Shown one piece after another: positions 47,276 through 57,764 of a stretch of 64,000 nt of DNA; positions within the stretch are counted from its first letter, which is position 1, and every line of letters starts with the position of its first letter. A model generated the notes under the pieces. That model searched no databases, had not been told where the DNA came from, and worked only from the letters and a program-made list of their open reading frames with translations. This stretch comes from Haemophilus haemolyticus (GTDB taxonomy: Bacteria; Pseudomonadota; Gammaproteobacteria; Enterobacterales; Pasteurellaceae): NCBI RefSeq assembly GCF_003351405.1, contig NZ_CP031240.1:1736001-1800000 (forward strand), read 5' to 3'. A program made the translations under genes and the position numbers.

Positions 47276-47320
47276 TACTTTATTTTGATAAAAAGTTTAA
47301 ATTGAAAAAACATTAAACAA

Positions 47321-47350
47321 AGCTCAGTAGATATTTCTGCTGAGTTTTTT
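47321..47350 (+). terminator. Terminator after the phosphoethanolamine transferase gene
   Basis: CTCAGTAG..CTGCTGAG stem followed by T; one G-U pair in the stem. Confidence 0.7.
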
Positions 47351-47404
47351 ATTCAGGAAAAACCACTAAAAGTGCGGTTGATAATTCAAAGAAAATTGGC
47401 TATA

Positions 47405-47432
47405 TAAAAACCGAATCCAATCGGATTCGGCT
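47405..47432 (-). terminator. Terminator of metE
   Basis: CCGAATCC-AATC-GGATTCGG followed by a T run on the minus strand, about 45 bases past metE. Confidence 0.8.
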
Positions 47433-47475
47433 TTAATTATGTTGTGTTTGAAAATTATGCTTTTTGTATTATGAC

Positions 47476-49746
47476 TTACGCTAATTCCGCTCGTAATTTT
47501 TTCGTTACATCCACCATCACTTTTAGTTGGTCAATAGTTTCTGTCCAACCACGTGTTTTTAAACCGCAGTCTGGATTTACCCATAACCGTTCTTTTGGAA
47601 TTACATTTAATGCTTTGCGTAATAAGTGTTCAATTTCACCTGCGGTTGGTACACGAGGGCTGTGGATATCATACACACCTGGACCGATGTCATTCGGGTA
47701 GTTGAATTTTACGAAGGCATCTAATAATTCCATATCTGAACGAGAGGTTTCTATGGTAATCACATCCGCATCTAATGCCGCAATGGCAGGTAAGATATCG
47801 TTAAACTCGGAATAACACATATGCGTGTGAATTTGTGTATCATCTTGCACGCCCATTGAGCTTAAACGGAATGCTTCGCCTGCCCATTGCAAGTATGCAT
47901 CCCAATCTGCACGTTTGAGCGGTAAACCTTCACGAATTGCTGGCTCATCGATTTGGATGACTTTAATGCCCGCTGCTTCTAAATCTAACACTTCATCAGA
48001 TAACGCTACGCCGATTTGTTTACATACGGTTGAACGTGGAATATCGTTACGCACGAATGACCATTGTAAAATAGTTACAGGACCAGTAAGCATTCCTTTC
48101 ATTACACGGTTTGTGAGGCTTTGTGCATATTGTGACCAGCGTACTGTCATTGGCTCTGGGCGAGTCACATCACCGTAAATCACAGGCGGTTTTACACAAC
48201 GTGAACCATAGCTTTGTACCCAACCAAATTTAGTGAATGCGAAACCATCTAATAATTCCCCGAAATATTCCACCATGTCGTTACGTTCCGCTTCACCATG
48301 AACTAATACATCTAAATCTAATTCTTCTTGGCGACGCACTACATATTCGATTTCTTTTTTCATTGCCGCTTCGTAATCTGCAAGGGATAATTCACCTTTT
48401 TTGAAACTTGCACGTGCGTGACGAATTTCGGTAGTTTGTGGGAATGAACCAATGTTTGTAGTTGGCAGAAGCGGTAAATTTAACCACGCATTTTGCTTAA
48501 CGATACGTTCTGCAAATGGCGATTTACGTTGATCCGCACCTTTTGGTAAGTTTGCTAAACGTTCTGCCACTTCAGGACGATGAATTTCTTTTGAGGTTGC
48601 ACGTGCATCTGCTGCCGCTTGGCTTGCATCTAATGCTGCTTGTACAGAGGCTCTGCCATTATTTAAGGCTTGTTTTAATACATTTAATTCTTCTACTTTT
48701 TGTAGCGTGAAAGATAACCAGCTATAAAGTGCGGTATTTTTTTCTTTTAATTGTACTTCCACTTCTAAATCAAATGGGGTGTGCAATAATGAACAGCTTG
48801 GTGCAATCCATAAACACTCGCCTAATTTTGCTTTTAATGGCTCTAATACATCTAACACTTTGTTTAAGTTTGCACGCCAGATATTACGGCCTTCAATCAC
48901 GCCAGCTGATAACACTTTGCTGTAATCTTCAAATGCTGCAAGTTGTTCTGGCGCACGCACTAAATCTAAATGCAAGCCTGCAACAGGTAAGGCTTTTAAT
49001 AACTCAGCGTGTTCTGCAACGGAACCAAAATAAGTAGCTAATAATAATTTTGCATTCACTTTGCTTAATTCAGCGTAAACAGATTTATAGGCTTCAACCC
49101 ATTCTGCAGGTAAATCTAATGCTAATGCAGGTTCATCAATTTGAATCCACTCAGCCCCTTCAGCCACTAATGCGTTTAAGATTTCAACATAAACAGGCAC
49201 TAATTGATTTAATAAATCGAAACGGTTAAATGCTTCGCCTTTTTCTTTACCTAACCATAAGAATGTTAATGGACCAACAATCACTGGTTTGAAGTTTAAG
49301 CCTAACGCTTTCGCTTCACGAATTTGATTCACGTAATGAGCTGGATTTGCTTTGAAAGCGGTCGATTTTTGGAACTCAGGCACAAGATAGTGATAGTTCG
49401 TATCAAACCATTTGGTCATTTCAATCGCAAATTGATCTTTGTTACCACGTGCAAGTTGGAAATATTGATCAAGGGTTAAATTTTGGCTATCAAAACCAAA
49501 ACGAGTAGGAATTGCCCCTGTTGCCACTTGTAAATCTAAAATATGATCGTAAAACGTGAAATCGCCCACGGCAACGAAATCTGCATTTGCTGCCGCTTGA
49601 TGTTTCCAGTTTTTTTCACGCAATGCTTTCGCTAAATCTAATAAATCTTGCTCTGCTAATTCTTTACGCCAATAACGTTCTTGTGCAAATTTTAATTCAC
49701 GTTTCGCACCTACACGAGGAAAGCCTAAAATATGTAATGTTGTCAT
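47476..49746 (-). CDS. metE: Cobalamin-independent methionine synthase
   Basis: Final step of methionine synthesis from homocysteine and 5-methyltetrahydropteroyl-triglutamate; 756 residues. Two barrel halves: N-terminal [18 protein letters not shown] (about residues 9-26) and C-terminal with [19 protein letters not shown]. The zinc site is [11 protein letters not shown] (His and Cys at about residue 640) plus the late Cys in [11 protein letters not shown]. Tandem MetJ boxes lie 38 bases upstream, indicating methionine repression. Confidence 0.97.
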   Translation of the reverse strand: MTTLHILGFPRVGAKRELKFAQERYWRKELAEQDLLDLAKALREKNWKHQAAANADFVAVGDFTFYDHILDLQVATGAIPTRFGFDSQNLTLDQYFQLARGNKDQFAIEMTKWFDTNYHYLVPEFQKSTAFKANPAHYVNQIREAKALGLNFKPVIVGPLTFLWLGKEKGEAFNRFDLLNQLVPVYVEILNALVAEGAEWIQIDEPALALDLPAEWVEAYKSVYAELSKVNAKLLLATYFGSVAEHAELLKALPVAGLHLDLVRAPEQLAAFEDYSKVLSAGVIEGRNIWRANLNKVLDVLEPLKAKLGECLWIAPSCSLLHTPFDLEVEVQLKEKNTALYSWLSFTLQKVEELNVLKQALNNGRASVQAALDASQAAADARATSKEIHRPEVAERLANLPKGADQRKSPFAERIVKQNAWLNLPLLPTTNIGSFPQTTEIRHARASFKKGELSLADYEAAMKKEIEYVVRRQEELDLDVLVHGEAERNDMVEYFGELLDGFAFTKFGWVQSYGSRCVKPPVIYGDVTRPEPMTVRWSQYAQSLTNRVMKGMLTGPVTILQWSFVRNDIPRSTVCKQIGVALSDEVLDLEAAGIKVIQIDEPAIREGLPLKRADWDAYLQWAGEAFRLSSMGVQDDTQIHTHMCYSEFNDILPAIAALDADVITIETSRSDMELLDAFVKFNYPNDIGPGVYDIHSPRVPTAGEIEHLLRKALNVIPKERLWVNPDCGLKTRGWTETIDQLKVMVDVTKKLRAELA

Positions 49747-49783
49747 AATAACTCCCGTTTTAAAGTAATCTTCTTAATCATTT

Positions 49784-49799
49784 AGACGGCTAAACGTCT
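49784..49799 (-). promoter_or_regulatory. Tandem MetJ boxes upstream of metE
   Basis: On the minus strand AGACGTTT-AGCCGTCT: two adjacent 8-mers each with seven of eight matches to AGACGTCT. Their position at metE is as expected for MetJ repression. Confidence 0.8.
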
Positions 49800-50040
49800 G
49801 TACGGGTATAGAATGCGCTATATCAATATATTATGCAAACTTATTATTTTCAGTATTTGTATGAAATAAATTAATATTAAAGCTAGATATAAAACAAAGG
49901 GCATACTAAATGCCCCAAAACTATTTGAAAATTTACCGCACTTTTAACCATATTTTAAAGATCTGGCTTTAGGTGATTTCACTTTCAGTTGGCCACAAAT
50001 TGTAACCAACTCATTTCCCTTTTACGCATATTTACTCCAC

Positions 50041-52650
50041 CTACTGCAACGCTTTCTCAATTTTTTCAAATAAATCTTTTGAAAGATTTTCTACAATGCT
50101 TAGACGTTCTAAAGCACGTTTCATGAGCGTTTGGCGTTGGGCATCAAAGCGAGAAAAACGAATTAATGGCTCAATTAAACGTGCAGCCACTTGCGGGTTA
50201 CTTTCATTTAAACGGATTAACACATCCGTTAAGAAACGATAGCCTGCTCCGCTTACATTATGGAATGCTTTTAAGTTGTGATTTGCAAAGCTACCAATTA
50301 ATGCACGTAAACGGTTTGGATTGTTGAAGTTAAAACTTGGGTGATCCATTAATAACTGAATAATTTCCAACACATTTTCATCTGGGCGAGTGGCTTGTAA
50401 TGCAAACCATTTATCCATCACTAATCCATCGTGTTGCCATTTTTGTTCAAAATCAGTTAATAACACATCTCTGCAAGGTAATGCCGCTTTAGTTGCAACA
50501 CTTAATGCAGCCAATGTATCTGTCATATTATTCGCATTGTTATAGTGTTTTTGCACTAGGTTGTTGCCTAAATTGGTGTAAGCCAAATAAGTTAAGCAAA
50601 GATTACGCATTGCACGCAAGGCGATGTCTTGTTGCGTAACTTGATAATCATCAAGACGAATATGGGTATAAACGCGCAAGAAATCATCTTTTAAAGTCTC
50701 GGCAATTTGCGCTTGCATAAATGCTCTTGCGGCTGAAATACCATCAGGATCGATGGTTTTGAAACCTTCAGCAAATTCCATTTCTTTTGGAAGGGTGAGA
50801 ATTAAGGTCGCCAGTTCAATATCTTTCTCATAATGATTCAGAACATGAGAAAGTGCGGTCAATATTTCAGGCGAAATTTCTAGTGGCTCGCCTTGTTGGA
50901 AACGCACAACATTACGACGTAATTCTTGCGCAAATAACATCTGAGCCGCATCCCAACGGATAAATTGATTATCTGCAAATTTCAGCAAGCCTAATAACTG
51001 CTCAGTTTTATAATCATAATCAAGTTTTACCGGCGCAGAAAAATCACATAACAATGCTGGAATTGGACGACCGTAAATGCCATGAAATTCAAAGACTTGG
51101 TCTTTTTCAGTAACATTTAATACATCACTCAACAATTCGCCATTATGTTGTAGCATTTGTTTCGTGCCGTTCGTATCATAAAGTGCCACTTTTAATGGAA
51201 TATGTAAATTCACTTTTTCCATTTGATCTGCGGTTGGCGGTGTGGATTGTGAAACCGTTAAACGATAAGTATGCGTTTTTTCGTCATAGACATCGCTAAT
51301 CAATAATTCTGGTGTACCCGATTGGCTATACCAACGACGGAATTGGTTTAAATCGAGATTATTGGCACGTTCCATTGCAGAAACAAAATCTTCACAGGTT
51401 GCCGCTTTGCCATCATTTTCAGCAATATAAAGTTGCATGCCTTTTTGGAAGCCTTGCTCACCTAATAAAGTATGCAACATACGAATCACTTCTGCCCCTT
51501 TTTCATATACGGTCACTGTATAAAAGTTATTCATTTCAATCACTTTTTCAGGACGAATCGGATGCGACATTGGACTTGAATCTTCGGCAAATTGTACGGT
51601 GCGTAAAAATTTCACATTATTAATGCGATTCACCGCACGCGAACCCGTATCTGAAGAAAATTCTTGATCACGGAAAACCGTTAACCCTTCTTTCAAACTT
51701 AATTGGAACCAATCTCGGCAGGTTACACGGTTACCTGTCCAGTTATGGAAATATTCGTGCGCAATTACGCTTTCAATGGCAAGATAATCTTCATCTGTTG
51801 CTGTTTGTGGGTTTGCCAACACAAATTTAGAGTTAAAGATATTTAACCCTTTATTTTCCATTGCGCCCATATTGAAAAAATCGACGGCAACGATCATGTA
51901 AATATCTAAGTCATATTCTAAATTAAAGCGATCTTCATCCCATTTCATCGCTTTTTTCAGACTTTCCATTGCCCAAGTTGCACGGTTAAGATTGCCGCGA
52001 TCTACATAAAGCTCTAATGCAACTTCACGGCCACTTTTAGTAATAAATTTATCTTGTAATAAATCAAAATCCCCTGCCACTAAAGCAAATAAATAGCTTG
52101 GTTTCGGAAACGGATCGTTCCATTCCACCCAATGGCGACCATCTTCTAATTCACCACTTGCAATGCGGTTACCATTCGAAAGTAAGAATGGATATTTGGT
52201 TTTATCTGCGGTAATTTTGGTTGTATAACGCGCCAGTACATCAGGACGATCAAGCATATAAGTGATTTGACGGAAACCTTCCGCCTCGCATTGCGTACAA
52301 ATACCCTCGCCAGACTGATATAACCCTTGTAATGAAGTGTTTTCGGCTGGCACAAGGAAGGTCACAATTTCAAGTTCAAATTCTTCCGCACTTTTACCTT
52401 TTAAATCGAGCGTTAAACTCTCGCCATCTTGTTGATAAGCAGAAAATGGCTCACCATTAAATTTAATAGAAGAAAACTGGAAACTATGCCCATCTAAACA
52501 TAAAGAAGTCGCTTCATCATTTAAGCGTTGGAATTTTGTGGTTGCCGTCACCACGGTGTGTTTAGGATCGAGTTGAAAATCTAAATAAATGTCTGTGACT
52601 GTAAAATATGGTTGTTTGTAATCTTTTCTATATTTTGCTTTGGCTAACAT
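50041..52650 (-). CDS. pepN: Aminopeptidase N
   Basis: Broad zinc aminopeptidase of the M1 family; 869 residues, cytoplasmic, with no signal peptide. Motifs GAMENKGLNIF (about residues 258-268) and HEYFHNWTGNRV (about 293-304, HExxH zinc site) are intact. ERAP-like C-terminal helical domain present. It is the left neighbour of the hif-fimbria insertion site known in H. influenzae; the hif genes are absent here. Confidence 0.97.
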   Translation of the reverse strand: MLAKAKYRKDYKQPYFTVTDIYLDFQLDPKHTVVTATTKFQRLNDEATSLCLDGHSFQFSSIKFNGEPFSAYQQDGESLTLDLKGKSAEEFELEIVTFLVPAENTSLQGLYQSGEGICTQCEAEGFRQITYMLDRPDVLARYTTKITADKTKYPFLLSNGNRIASGELEDGRHWVEWNDPFPKPSYLFALVAGDFDLLQDKFITKSGREVALELYVDRGNLNRATWAMESLKKAMKWDEDRFNLEYDLDIYMIVAVDFFNMGAMENKGLNIFNSKFVLANPQTATDEDYLAIESVIAHEYFHNWTGNRVTCRDWFQLSLKEGLTVFRDQEFSSDTGSRAVNRINNVKFLRTVQFAEDSSPMSHPIRPEKVIEMNNFYTVTVYEKGAEVIRMLHTLLGEQGFQKGMQLYIAENDGKAATCEDFVSAMERANNLDLNQFRRWYSQSGTPELLISDVYDEKTHTYRLTVSQSTPPTADQMEKVNLHIPLKVALYDTNGTKQMLQHNGELLSDVLNVTEKDQVFEFHGIYGRPIPALLCDFSAPVKLDYDYKTEQLLGLLKFADNQFIRWDAAQMLFAQELRRNVVRFQQGEPLEISPEILTALSHVLNHYEKDIELATLILTLPKEMEFAEGFKTIDPDGISAARAFMQAQIAETLKDDFLRVYTHIRLDDYQVTQQDIALRAMRNLCLTYLAYTNLGNNLVQKHYNNANNMTDTLAALSVATKAALPCRDVLLTDFEQKWQHDGLVMDKWFALQATRPDENVLEIIQLLMDHPSFNFNNPNRLRALIGSFANHNLKAFHNVSGAGYRFLTDVLIRLNESNPQVAARLIEPLIRFSRFDAQRQTLMKRALERLSIVENLSKDLFEKIEKALQ

Positions 52651-52703
52651 AATTTGCCCTACTTTGAAGAAAGAAAATGTGAATATGATATCGTTACGTT
52701 TTA

Positions 52704-53048
52704 TTATCTTAAACTTGGTTTTTCACGAAAAATTTTTTCTTGAATCGCTTCCGTCACAAAAGCATTAAGAGAACGATCGCCAGCTATGATCGTAGCTTCT
52801 CTATGCAATTCCTCGCCAATTCGTACATTAAACACACCTTTAAAAGGCTTATTCGGTTCTTTACCTAATTCCAAACAATCTTGTAAATATAAATCAACAG
52901 ATTGACGAAATTCTTTTTCTAACTCAGATAATGACTCTGCTTCGTAAGTCACTAAATCACGAATGTAAGCAAGTTTGCCAAACAATATATTGTTTTCTAA
53001 ATCCGCCTCAATCGTGCCAACATAACCTTTATAATTTAATAACTTCAT
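52704..53048 (-). CDS. hicB: HicB-family antitoxin
   Basis: A 114-residue antitoxin: the RNase-H-like HicB fold (YKGYVGTIEADLENNILFGKL, about residues 5-25 in part) and an RHH-type C-terminal domain (RIGEELHREATIIAGDRSLNAF, about 77-98). It neutralises HicA and represses the pair. Starts inside the hicA end (4-bp overlap). Hic stands for hif contiguous, fitting the place next to pepN. Confidence 0.88.
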   Translation of the reverse strand: MKLLNYKGYVGTIEADLENNILFGKLAYIRDLVTYEAESLSELEKEFRQSVDLYLQDCLELGKEPNKPFKGVFNVRIGEELHREATIIAGDRSLNAFVTEAIQEKIFREKPSLR

Positions 53049-53293
53049 AGAATACCTACCTGTTTTAATGATTCTTTCACTGACTTTAAAGCACCGCCTT
53101 TAATATAATTTTCAGGGTGAGGCTTGTGTAACAAAATCGTATGTTCGAGTGTTCTATTATAAAATCTCACTCGAGAGCCTGCCATTTCTCGCTTTTCATA
53201 ACCTTGTTGAGCTAACAAAGAAACTAATTCATTCCAATTAAATGTAGATTTTGATTGTGCGAGCTTATCTAATAATTTTTCAATTCGTCCCAT
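53045..53293 (-). CDS. hicA: HicA-family mRNA interferase toxin
   Basis: An 82-residue toxin, dsRBD-like fold, expected to cut mRNA without ribosomes. LVSLLAQQGYEKREMAGSRVRF (about residues 24-45) and LHKPHPENYIKGGALKSV are the family segments. In the loop where many HicA have Gly-Ser-His, this subgroup has GSRVRF, and the His is in HKPHP; that variant is common and need not mean inactivity. Toxin first, then antitoxin, 4-bp overlap. Confidence 0.86.
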   Translation of the reverse strand: MGRIEKLLDKLAQSKSTFNWNELVSLLAQQGYEKREMAGSRVRFYNRTLEHTILLHKPHPENYIKGGALKSVKESLKQVGIL

Positions 53294-53387
53294 ATAAACT
53301 ATCGCCCATTAATTTGGTATCAAGTATAGTTACTAAAATTTAAAAATCAAATAATTATAAGATAAGACTAGGTAGTACCCAGTTAGA

Positions 53388-53427
53388 TGGCAAACGTTTG
53401 CTTGGTGTATATAAGATATGCTATTCT
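53388..53427 (+). promoter_or_regulatory. purE promoter with PurR box
   Basis: GGCAAACGTTTGC is a full palindromic PurR core at 53389-53401. TTGCTT (53398-53403) can be the -35 and TATTCT (53422-53427) the -10, spacing 18. The box overlaps the -35, so purines should repress purEK. Confidence 0.75.
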
Positions 53428-53463
53428 ACGCCACGTTTTTAAGTAAAAAATTGAGAAAATAGC

Positions 53464-53958
53464 ATGTCAAAAACTGTACAAATTGCTGTTGTTATGGGCT
53501 CAAAAAGCGATTGGGCTACCATGCAAGAGGCAACTCAGATTTTAGATGAATTAAAAGTACCTTATCATGTGGAAGTCGTCTCTGCTCATCGTACGCCTGA
53601 TAAACTTTTTGAATTTGCCGAAAATGCTCAAAAAAATGGCTACAAAGTAATTATTGCTGGTGCGGGCGGTGCGGCACATTTACCCGGTATGATCGCAGCC
53701 AAAACACTTGTGCCTGTGCTTGGGGTACCAGTAAAAAGTTCTATGTTAAGTGGCGTAGATAGCCTTTATTCAATTGTGCAAATGCCAAAAGGAATCCCAG
53801 TCGGAACATTAGCAATTGGCCATGCGGGCGCGGCAAATGCTGGATTATTAGCAGCCCAAATTCTAGCAGGTTGGGATGCAGAATTGCTTTCACGCTTGCA
53901 ATCTTTCCGAGAAAGCCAAACTCATGCTGTACTGGACAATCCCGATCCACGCACATAA
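53464..53958 (+). CDS. purE: N5-carboxyaminoimidazole ribonucleotide mutase
   Basis: Class I PurE of purine synthesis, converting N5-CAIR to CAIR; 164 residues. [13 protein letters not shown] (residues 8-20) and SAHRTPD (about 41-47) are the binding motifs; [11 protein letters not shown] follows. Works with PurK downstream. Right neighbour of the hif/hic insertion site. Confidence 0.97.
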   Translation: MSKTVQIAVVMGSKSDWATMQEATQILDELKVPYHVEVVSAHRTPDKLFEFAENAQKNGYKVIIAGAGGAAHLPGMIAAKTLVPVLGVPVKSSMLSGVDSLYSIVQMPKGIPVGTLAIGHAGAANAGLLAAQILAGWDAELLSRLQSFRESQTHAVLDNPDPRT

Positions 53959-53966
53959 AAATATCT

Positions 53967-54013
53967 TCAGATCTGACCGCACTTTCTAAAGTGCGGTTGT
54001 TTTTTTCGTAAAT
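53967..54013 (+). terminator. Uptake-sequence inverted pair between purE and purK
   Basis: ACCGCACTTTC-TAAAGTGCGGT is followed by T runs; it may reduce but not stop transcription into purK. Confidence 0.6.
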
Positions 54014-54028
54014 TTAACGAGAAATATT

Positions 54029-55117
54029 ATGCAAAACTCCACCTTATACCCAACTGTTTATGTACTCGGCAACGGACAACTCGGCAGAATGTTACGTTAT
54101 GCTGGCGCACCTTTAGATATTTATGTTGAACCCTTAGCCTTCAATGCCCCAGTTTTTGACTTACCTGAAAATGCAATCATCACTGCAGAAATTGAACGCT
54201 GGGAAAAAACGCCTTTGACTGAATTACTCGGCAATCATAAAAACTTCGTTAATCAACATGTATTTGGATTATTGGCCGATCGTTTTACTCAAAAATCCTT
54301 GCTAGATGAACTGAATCTTTCGACCTCGCCTTGGTGTTTATTAAAAGATAAAACACAATGGAATGATGTTTTCCAAACCGTTGGCGAGAAAGTCGTCGTT
54401 AAACGCAGAACAGGCGGATATGATGGGCGTGGTCAATGGATTATCAGCGATGAAAACAAAGCGGACATCACCAATGATTTATTTGGTGAAGTGATCGCAG
54501 AAAAATTTATTCCTTTCGATTATGAGGTTTCTATTGTAGGCGCAAGATTTAAAAATGGTGAAAAGCGTTTTTATCCCGTTACACATAACCTGCAACAAAA
54601 CGGTATTTTGCGCTACAGTGTGGTTGATAGTCCTTTTCCTCAACAATCCGCACAACAAAAACAAGCGGAAGCCATGCTCAGCAAAATTATGGATAAATTA
54701 GGCTATGTGGGTGTAATGGCAATGGAATGTTTTGTTGTTGGCGACAAATTACTGATTAACGAACTTGCGCCTCGCGTACATAACAGCGGGCATTGGACAC
54801 AACTGGGATGTGCTATCAGTCAATTTGAATTACATTTACGTGCGCTACTTGATTTGCCAACACCTGAATTACAAACATTCGCCCCAAGTGTGATGGTGAA
54901 TTTAATCGGCACAAACCATAATCCAAAATGGCTTAATACACCGTTTACACAACTTCATTGGTATGGTAAAGAAGTGAGAGCTGGGCGTAAAGTTGGGCAT
55001 ATCAATCTTTCTCATCCTAATAAAGCGATCATTATTCAACAATTAGAAAAACTCCGCACTGAGTTACCAGAAGATTATCAATCTGGATTAAATTGGGCGA
55101 TTGAAAAACTAAAATAA
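54029..55117 (+). CDS. purK: N5-carboxyaminoimidazole ribonucleotide synthase
   Basis: ATP-grasp enzyme making N5-CAIR from AIR, bicarbonate and ATP; 362 residues. VLGNGQLGRMLRYAGAPL (residues 11-28, nucleotide motif), VVKRRTGGYDGRGQW (about 122-136) and LLINELAPRVHNSGHW (about 249-264) match PurK. Reads with purE. Confidence 0.96.
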   Translation: MQNSTLYPTVYVLGNGQLGRMLRYAGAPLDIYVEPLAFNAPVFDLPENAIITAEIERWEKTPLTELLGNHKNFVNQHVFGLLADRFTQKSLLDELNLSTSPWCLLKDKTQWNDVFQTVGEKVVVKRRTGGYDGRGQWIISDENKADITNDLFGEVIAEKFIPFDYEVSIVGARFKNGEKRFYPVTHNLQQNGILRYSVVDSPFPQQSAQQKQAEAMLSKIMDKLGYVGVMAMECFVVGDKLLINELAPRVHNSGHWTQLGCAISQFELHLRALLDLPTPELQTFAPSVMVNLIGTNHNPKWLNTPFTQLHWYGKEVRAGRKVGHINLSHPNKAIIIQQLEKLRTELPEDYQSGLNWAIEKLK

Positions 55118-55122
55118 TGTAA

Positions 55123-55182
55123 AAAATGACCGCACTTTTTGATGAATATTTAAAAATATCAAAGTGCGGTTAATTTTTATAA
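55123..55182 (+). terminator. Uptake-sequence inverted pair after purK
   Basis: ACCGCACTTTTTGAT..ATCAAAGTGCGGT, two intact uptake sequences in an extended stem between purK and the aminotransferase gene. Confidence 0.6.
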
Positions 55183-55256
55183 AAATCTTTCTTGATAAAA
55201 TAAAATGGCTGAAGTATAAAACTATCCACCACACAACACATACATAAGGAAAAGCT

Positions 55257-56447
55257 ATGTTTGAACATATCAAAGCGGCACCAGCCGATCCAATCTTAGG
55301 CTTAGGCGAAGCATTCAAATCCGAAACTCGCGAAAATAAAATCAACTTGGGTATTGGCGTTTATAAAGATGCGCAAGGCACAACCCCGATTATGCGTGCG
55401 GTAAAAGAAGCAGAAAAACGCTTATTTGATAAGGAAAAAACGAAGAATTATCTGACTATCGATGGTATTGCTGATTATAACGAACGAACAAAAGAACTCC
55501 TTTTCGGTAAAGATTCTGAAGTCATCAAATCTAATCGTGCAAGAACAGTACAAAGTTTAGGTGGAACAGGCGCATTACGTATTGCTGCTGAATTCATTAA
55601 ACGCCAAACCAAAGCACAAAATGTGTGGATCAGTACGCCAACATGGCCAAACCACAATGCAATTTTCAATGCGGTAGGTATGACGATTCGTGAATATCGC
55701 TATTATGATGCTGAACGCAAAGCCCTTGATTGGGAACATTTACTCGAAGATTTAAGCCAAGCAAGCGAAGGCGATGTGGTGCTTTTACACGGTTGCTGCC
55801 ACAATCCAACCGGTATTGACCCAACCCCTGAACAATGGCAAGAATTAGCCGCGCTTTCAGCGAAAAACGGCTGGTTACCACTCTTTGACTTTGCTTATCA
55901 AGGTTTAGCCAATGGCTTAGATCAAGATGCTTACGGTTTACGTGCTTTTGCGGCAAATCATAAAGAATTATTAGTGGCAAGTTCATTCTCGAAAAACTTT
56001 GGTTTATACAATGAGCGTGTAGGTGCCTTTACCCTTGTAGCTGAAAATGCAGAAATTGCTTCGACCGCATTAACACAGGTGAAATCAATTATTCGTACAC
56101 TCTACTCTAACCCAGCATCTCATGGCGGGGCAACGGTCGCAACCGTATTAAATGATGCTCAACTTCGCCAAGAATGGGAAAATGAATTAACTGAAATGCG
56201 TGAACGCATCAAAAAAATGCGTCATTTATTCGTTCAGTTATTAAAAGAATATGGTACAGAACAAGATTTCAGCTTTATTATGGAACAAAACGGTATGTTC
56301 TCTTTCAGCGGCTTATCACCTGAACAAGTTGATCGCTTAAAAGAAGAATTTGCGATTTACGCTGTTCGTTCTGGTCGTATCAATGTGGCGGGTATCACTG
56401 AAGATAATATTCGTTATTTGTGTGAAAGCATTGTCAAAGTGCTGTAA
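55257..56447 (+). CDS. aspC: Aspartate/aromatic aminotransferase (AspC/TyrB family)
   Basis: PLP enzyme of class I; 396 residues. It swaps amino groups between aspartate (or aromatic amino acids) and 2-oxoglutarate. The PLP lysine is in [14 protein letters not shown] (about residue 246). [13 protein letters not shown] (about 180-192) and [11 protein letters not shown] follow the family. The gap to purK holds an uptake-sequence pair. AspC and TyrB cannot be separated by eye; the single family gene may do both jobs. Confidence 0.92.
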   Translation: MFEHIKAAPADPILGLGEAFKSETRENKINLGIGVYKDAQGTTPIMRAVKEAEKRLFDKEKTKNYLTIDGIADYNERTKELLFGKDSEVIKSNRARTVQSLGGTGALRIAAEFIKRQTKAQNVWISTPTWPNHNAIFNAVGMTIREYRYYDAERKALDWEHLLEDLSQASEGDVVLLHGCCHNPTGIDPTPEQWQELAALSAKNGWLPLFDFAYQGLANGLDQDAYGLRAFAANHKELLVASSFSKNFGLYNERVGAFTLVAENAEIASTALTQVKSIIRTLYSNPASHGGATVATVLNDAQLRQEWENELTEMRERIKKMRHLFVQLLKEYGTEQDFSFIMEQNGMFSFSGLSPEQVDRLKEEFAIYAVRSGRINVAGITEDNIRYLCESIVKVL

Positions 56448-56458
56448 TTCATAAAAAG

Positions 56459-56490
56459 CAAAAGTGCGGTTAAGTTTTAACCGCACTTTG
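56459..56490 (+). terminator. Uptake-sequence inverted pair between aspC and moaE
   Basis: AAAAGTGCGGTT..AACCGCACTTT stem in a convergent gap; can end both transcripts. Confidence 0.65.
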
Positions 56491-56493
56491 TCA

Positions 56494-56946
56494 TTACCAC
56501 TTCTCTAACGCTTCTTTATCGCTCTCTCTTGCTTCAATCCAGCGTTCGCCTTGATGGGTTTGTTCTTTTTTCCAGAACGGGGCTTTAGATTTTAAGAAGT
56601 CCATAATAAATTCATTAGCGTGGTAGGCATCACCTCGGTGAGCAGAACTAATGCCGACTAAAACGATCTCATCGCCAGTATGTAAAAGTCCTACACGATG
56701 AATCACAGACACTCGCTGAATATCCCAACGGGCTTTTGCTTGTTCAACAATTTCACGTAAGGCTTTTTCTGTCATAGCGGGATAATGTTCCAAGTATAAG
56801 CTGGACACTTCATCACCTAAATTAAGATCGCGAACTTTACCCACGAAAATAACTGTTGCGCCAACCGAATGTTGCTCAGAAAGCCATTGGTAAACGGCAT
56901 TTTGATCGAAAGGCTGTTCTTGTACTGAAATTTGAATATCCATCAT
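56494..56946 (-). CDS. moaE: Molybdopterin synthase catalytic (large) subunit
   Basis: A 150-residue subunit that, with MoaD thiocarboxylate, puts two sulfurs into precursor Z (cPMP). VGATVIFVGKVRDLN (about residues 29-43), LEHYPAMTEKAL and VSIHRVG-like VSVIHRVGLL, plus KSKAPFWKKE (active-site lysines, about 120-129) all match MoaE. It starts right after the moaD stop; two ATG codons in a row. Confidence 0.95.
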   Translation of the reverse strand: MMDIQISVQEQPFDQNAVYQWLSEQHSVGATVIFVGKVRDLNLGDEVSSLYLEHYPAMTEKALREIVEQAKARWDIQRVSVIHRVGLLHTGDEIVLVGISSAHRGDAYHANEFIMDFLKSKAPFWKKEQTHQGERWIEARESDKEALEKW

Positions 56947-57192
56947 TTAGCCTCCCGTAACAGGTGGGAAAAATGCAATTTCATCGCTATTTTTGACCGC
57001 ACTTTCTAATGGCATCAAGGTTTGATTAATCGCTACTAAAAGTTTGCCTTTTTCAAGTGCCAATGCCCACTTATCGCCTTTTTGAGCAAGATGTTGACGC
57101 ACTGCTTCCGCTGTCGCAAAATCGCCTTCAAGCTGAATAGAATCTTCCCCAATTAATTCTCGAGTTTGAGCAAAAAATAAAACATTTAACAT
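56947..57192 (-). CDS. moaD: Molybdopterin synthase sulfur carrier (small) subunit
   Basis: An 81-residue ubiquitin-fold protein, ATG chosen at 57192 (MLNVLFFAQTREL), one base after the moaC stop. It ends FFPPVTGG: the C-terminal Gly-Gly that MoeB adenylates and that carries the sulfur. Works with moaE next to it and moeB at 11.0 kb. Confidence 0.95.
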   Translation of the reverse strand: MLNVLFFAQTRELIGEDSIQLEGDFATAEAVRQHLAQKGDKWALALEKGKLLVAINQTLMPLESAVKNSDEIAFFPPVTGG

Positions 57193-57193
57193 C

Positions 57194-57676
57194 TTATTTT
57201 TCCTCCGCAATAAAATGACCGGATTTTCCACCGCTCTTTTCTAACAGGCGAACGTGCTCAATCACAATGTCTTTTTGCACGGCTTTACACATATCATAAA
57301 TGGTTAATGCGGAAACACTTACAGCGGTTAATGCTTCCATTTCTACGCCAGTTTTTCCGGTTAATTTACAAAGAGATTGAATACGAACTTGATTCGTTTC
57401 AAGTAACGGCTCTAAATTCACTTCCACTTTAGAAAGTAGTAATGGATGGCAAAGTGGGATAAGTTCCCAAGTACGTTTTGCCGCTTGAATACCTGCAATA
57501 CGAGCAGTAGCAAATACATCGCCTTTGTGATGTTTGCCTTCCACGATCATTGAAAGGGTTTCTTTTGACATAGTAATGATAGCTTCAGCGCGAGCCTCAC
57601 GAACGGTCTCTGCTTTTGCAGAAACATCCACCATATTGGCTTCGCCTTGAGAATTGATATGCGTAAATGTAGTCAT
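57194..57676 (-). CDS. moaC: Cyclic pyranopterin monophosphate synthase
   Basis: Second enzyme of cPMP synthesis after MoaA; 160 residues from ATG 57676 ([18 protein letters not shown]). The upstream in-frame extension is the moaA-moaC gap. Conserved IPLCHPL (about residues 73-79) and [10 protein letters not shown] (about 109-118) are present. Same operon as moaA (gap 88 bases, with an uptake sequence). Confidence 0.96.
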   Translation of the reverse strand: MTTFTHINSQGEANMVDVSAKAETVREARAEAIITMSKETLSMIVEGKHHKGDVFATARIAGIQAAKRTWELIPLCHPLLLSKVEVNLEPLLETNQVRIQSLCKLTGKTGVEMEALTAVSVSALTIYDMCKAVQKDIVIEHVRLLEKSGGKSGHFIAEEK

Positions 57677-57764
57677 AATAAAATAAAGTGCGGTTAAAAT
57701 ATTGAATGTTTTACATGTGTGACGAAAGCAAAATAAGTGAACAGTAAAAGTCACCTATTTTCTT

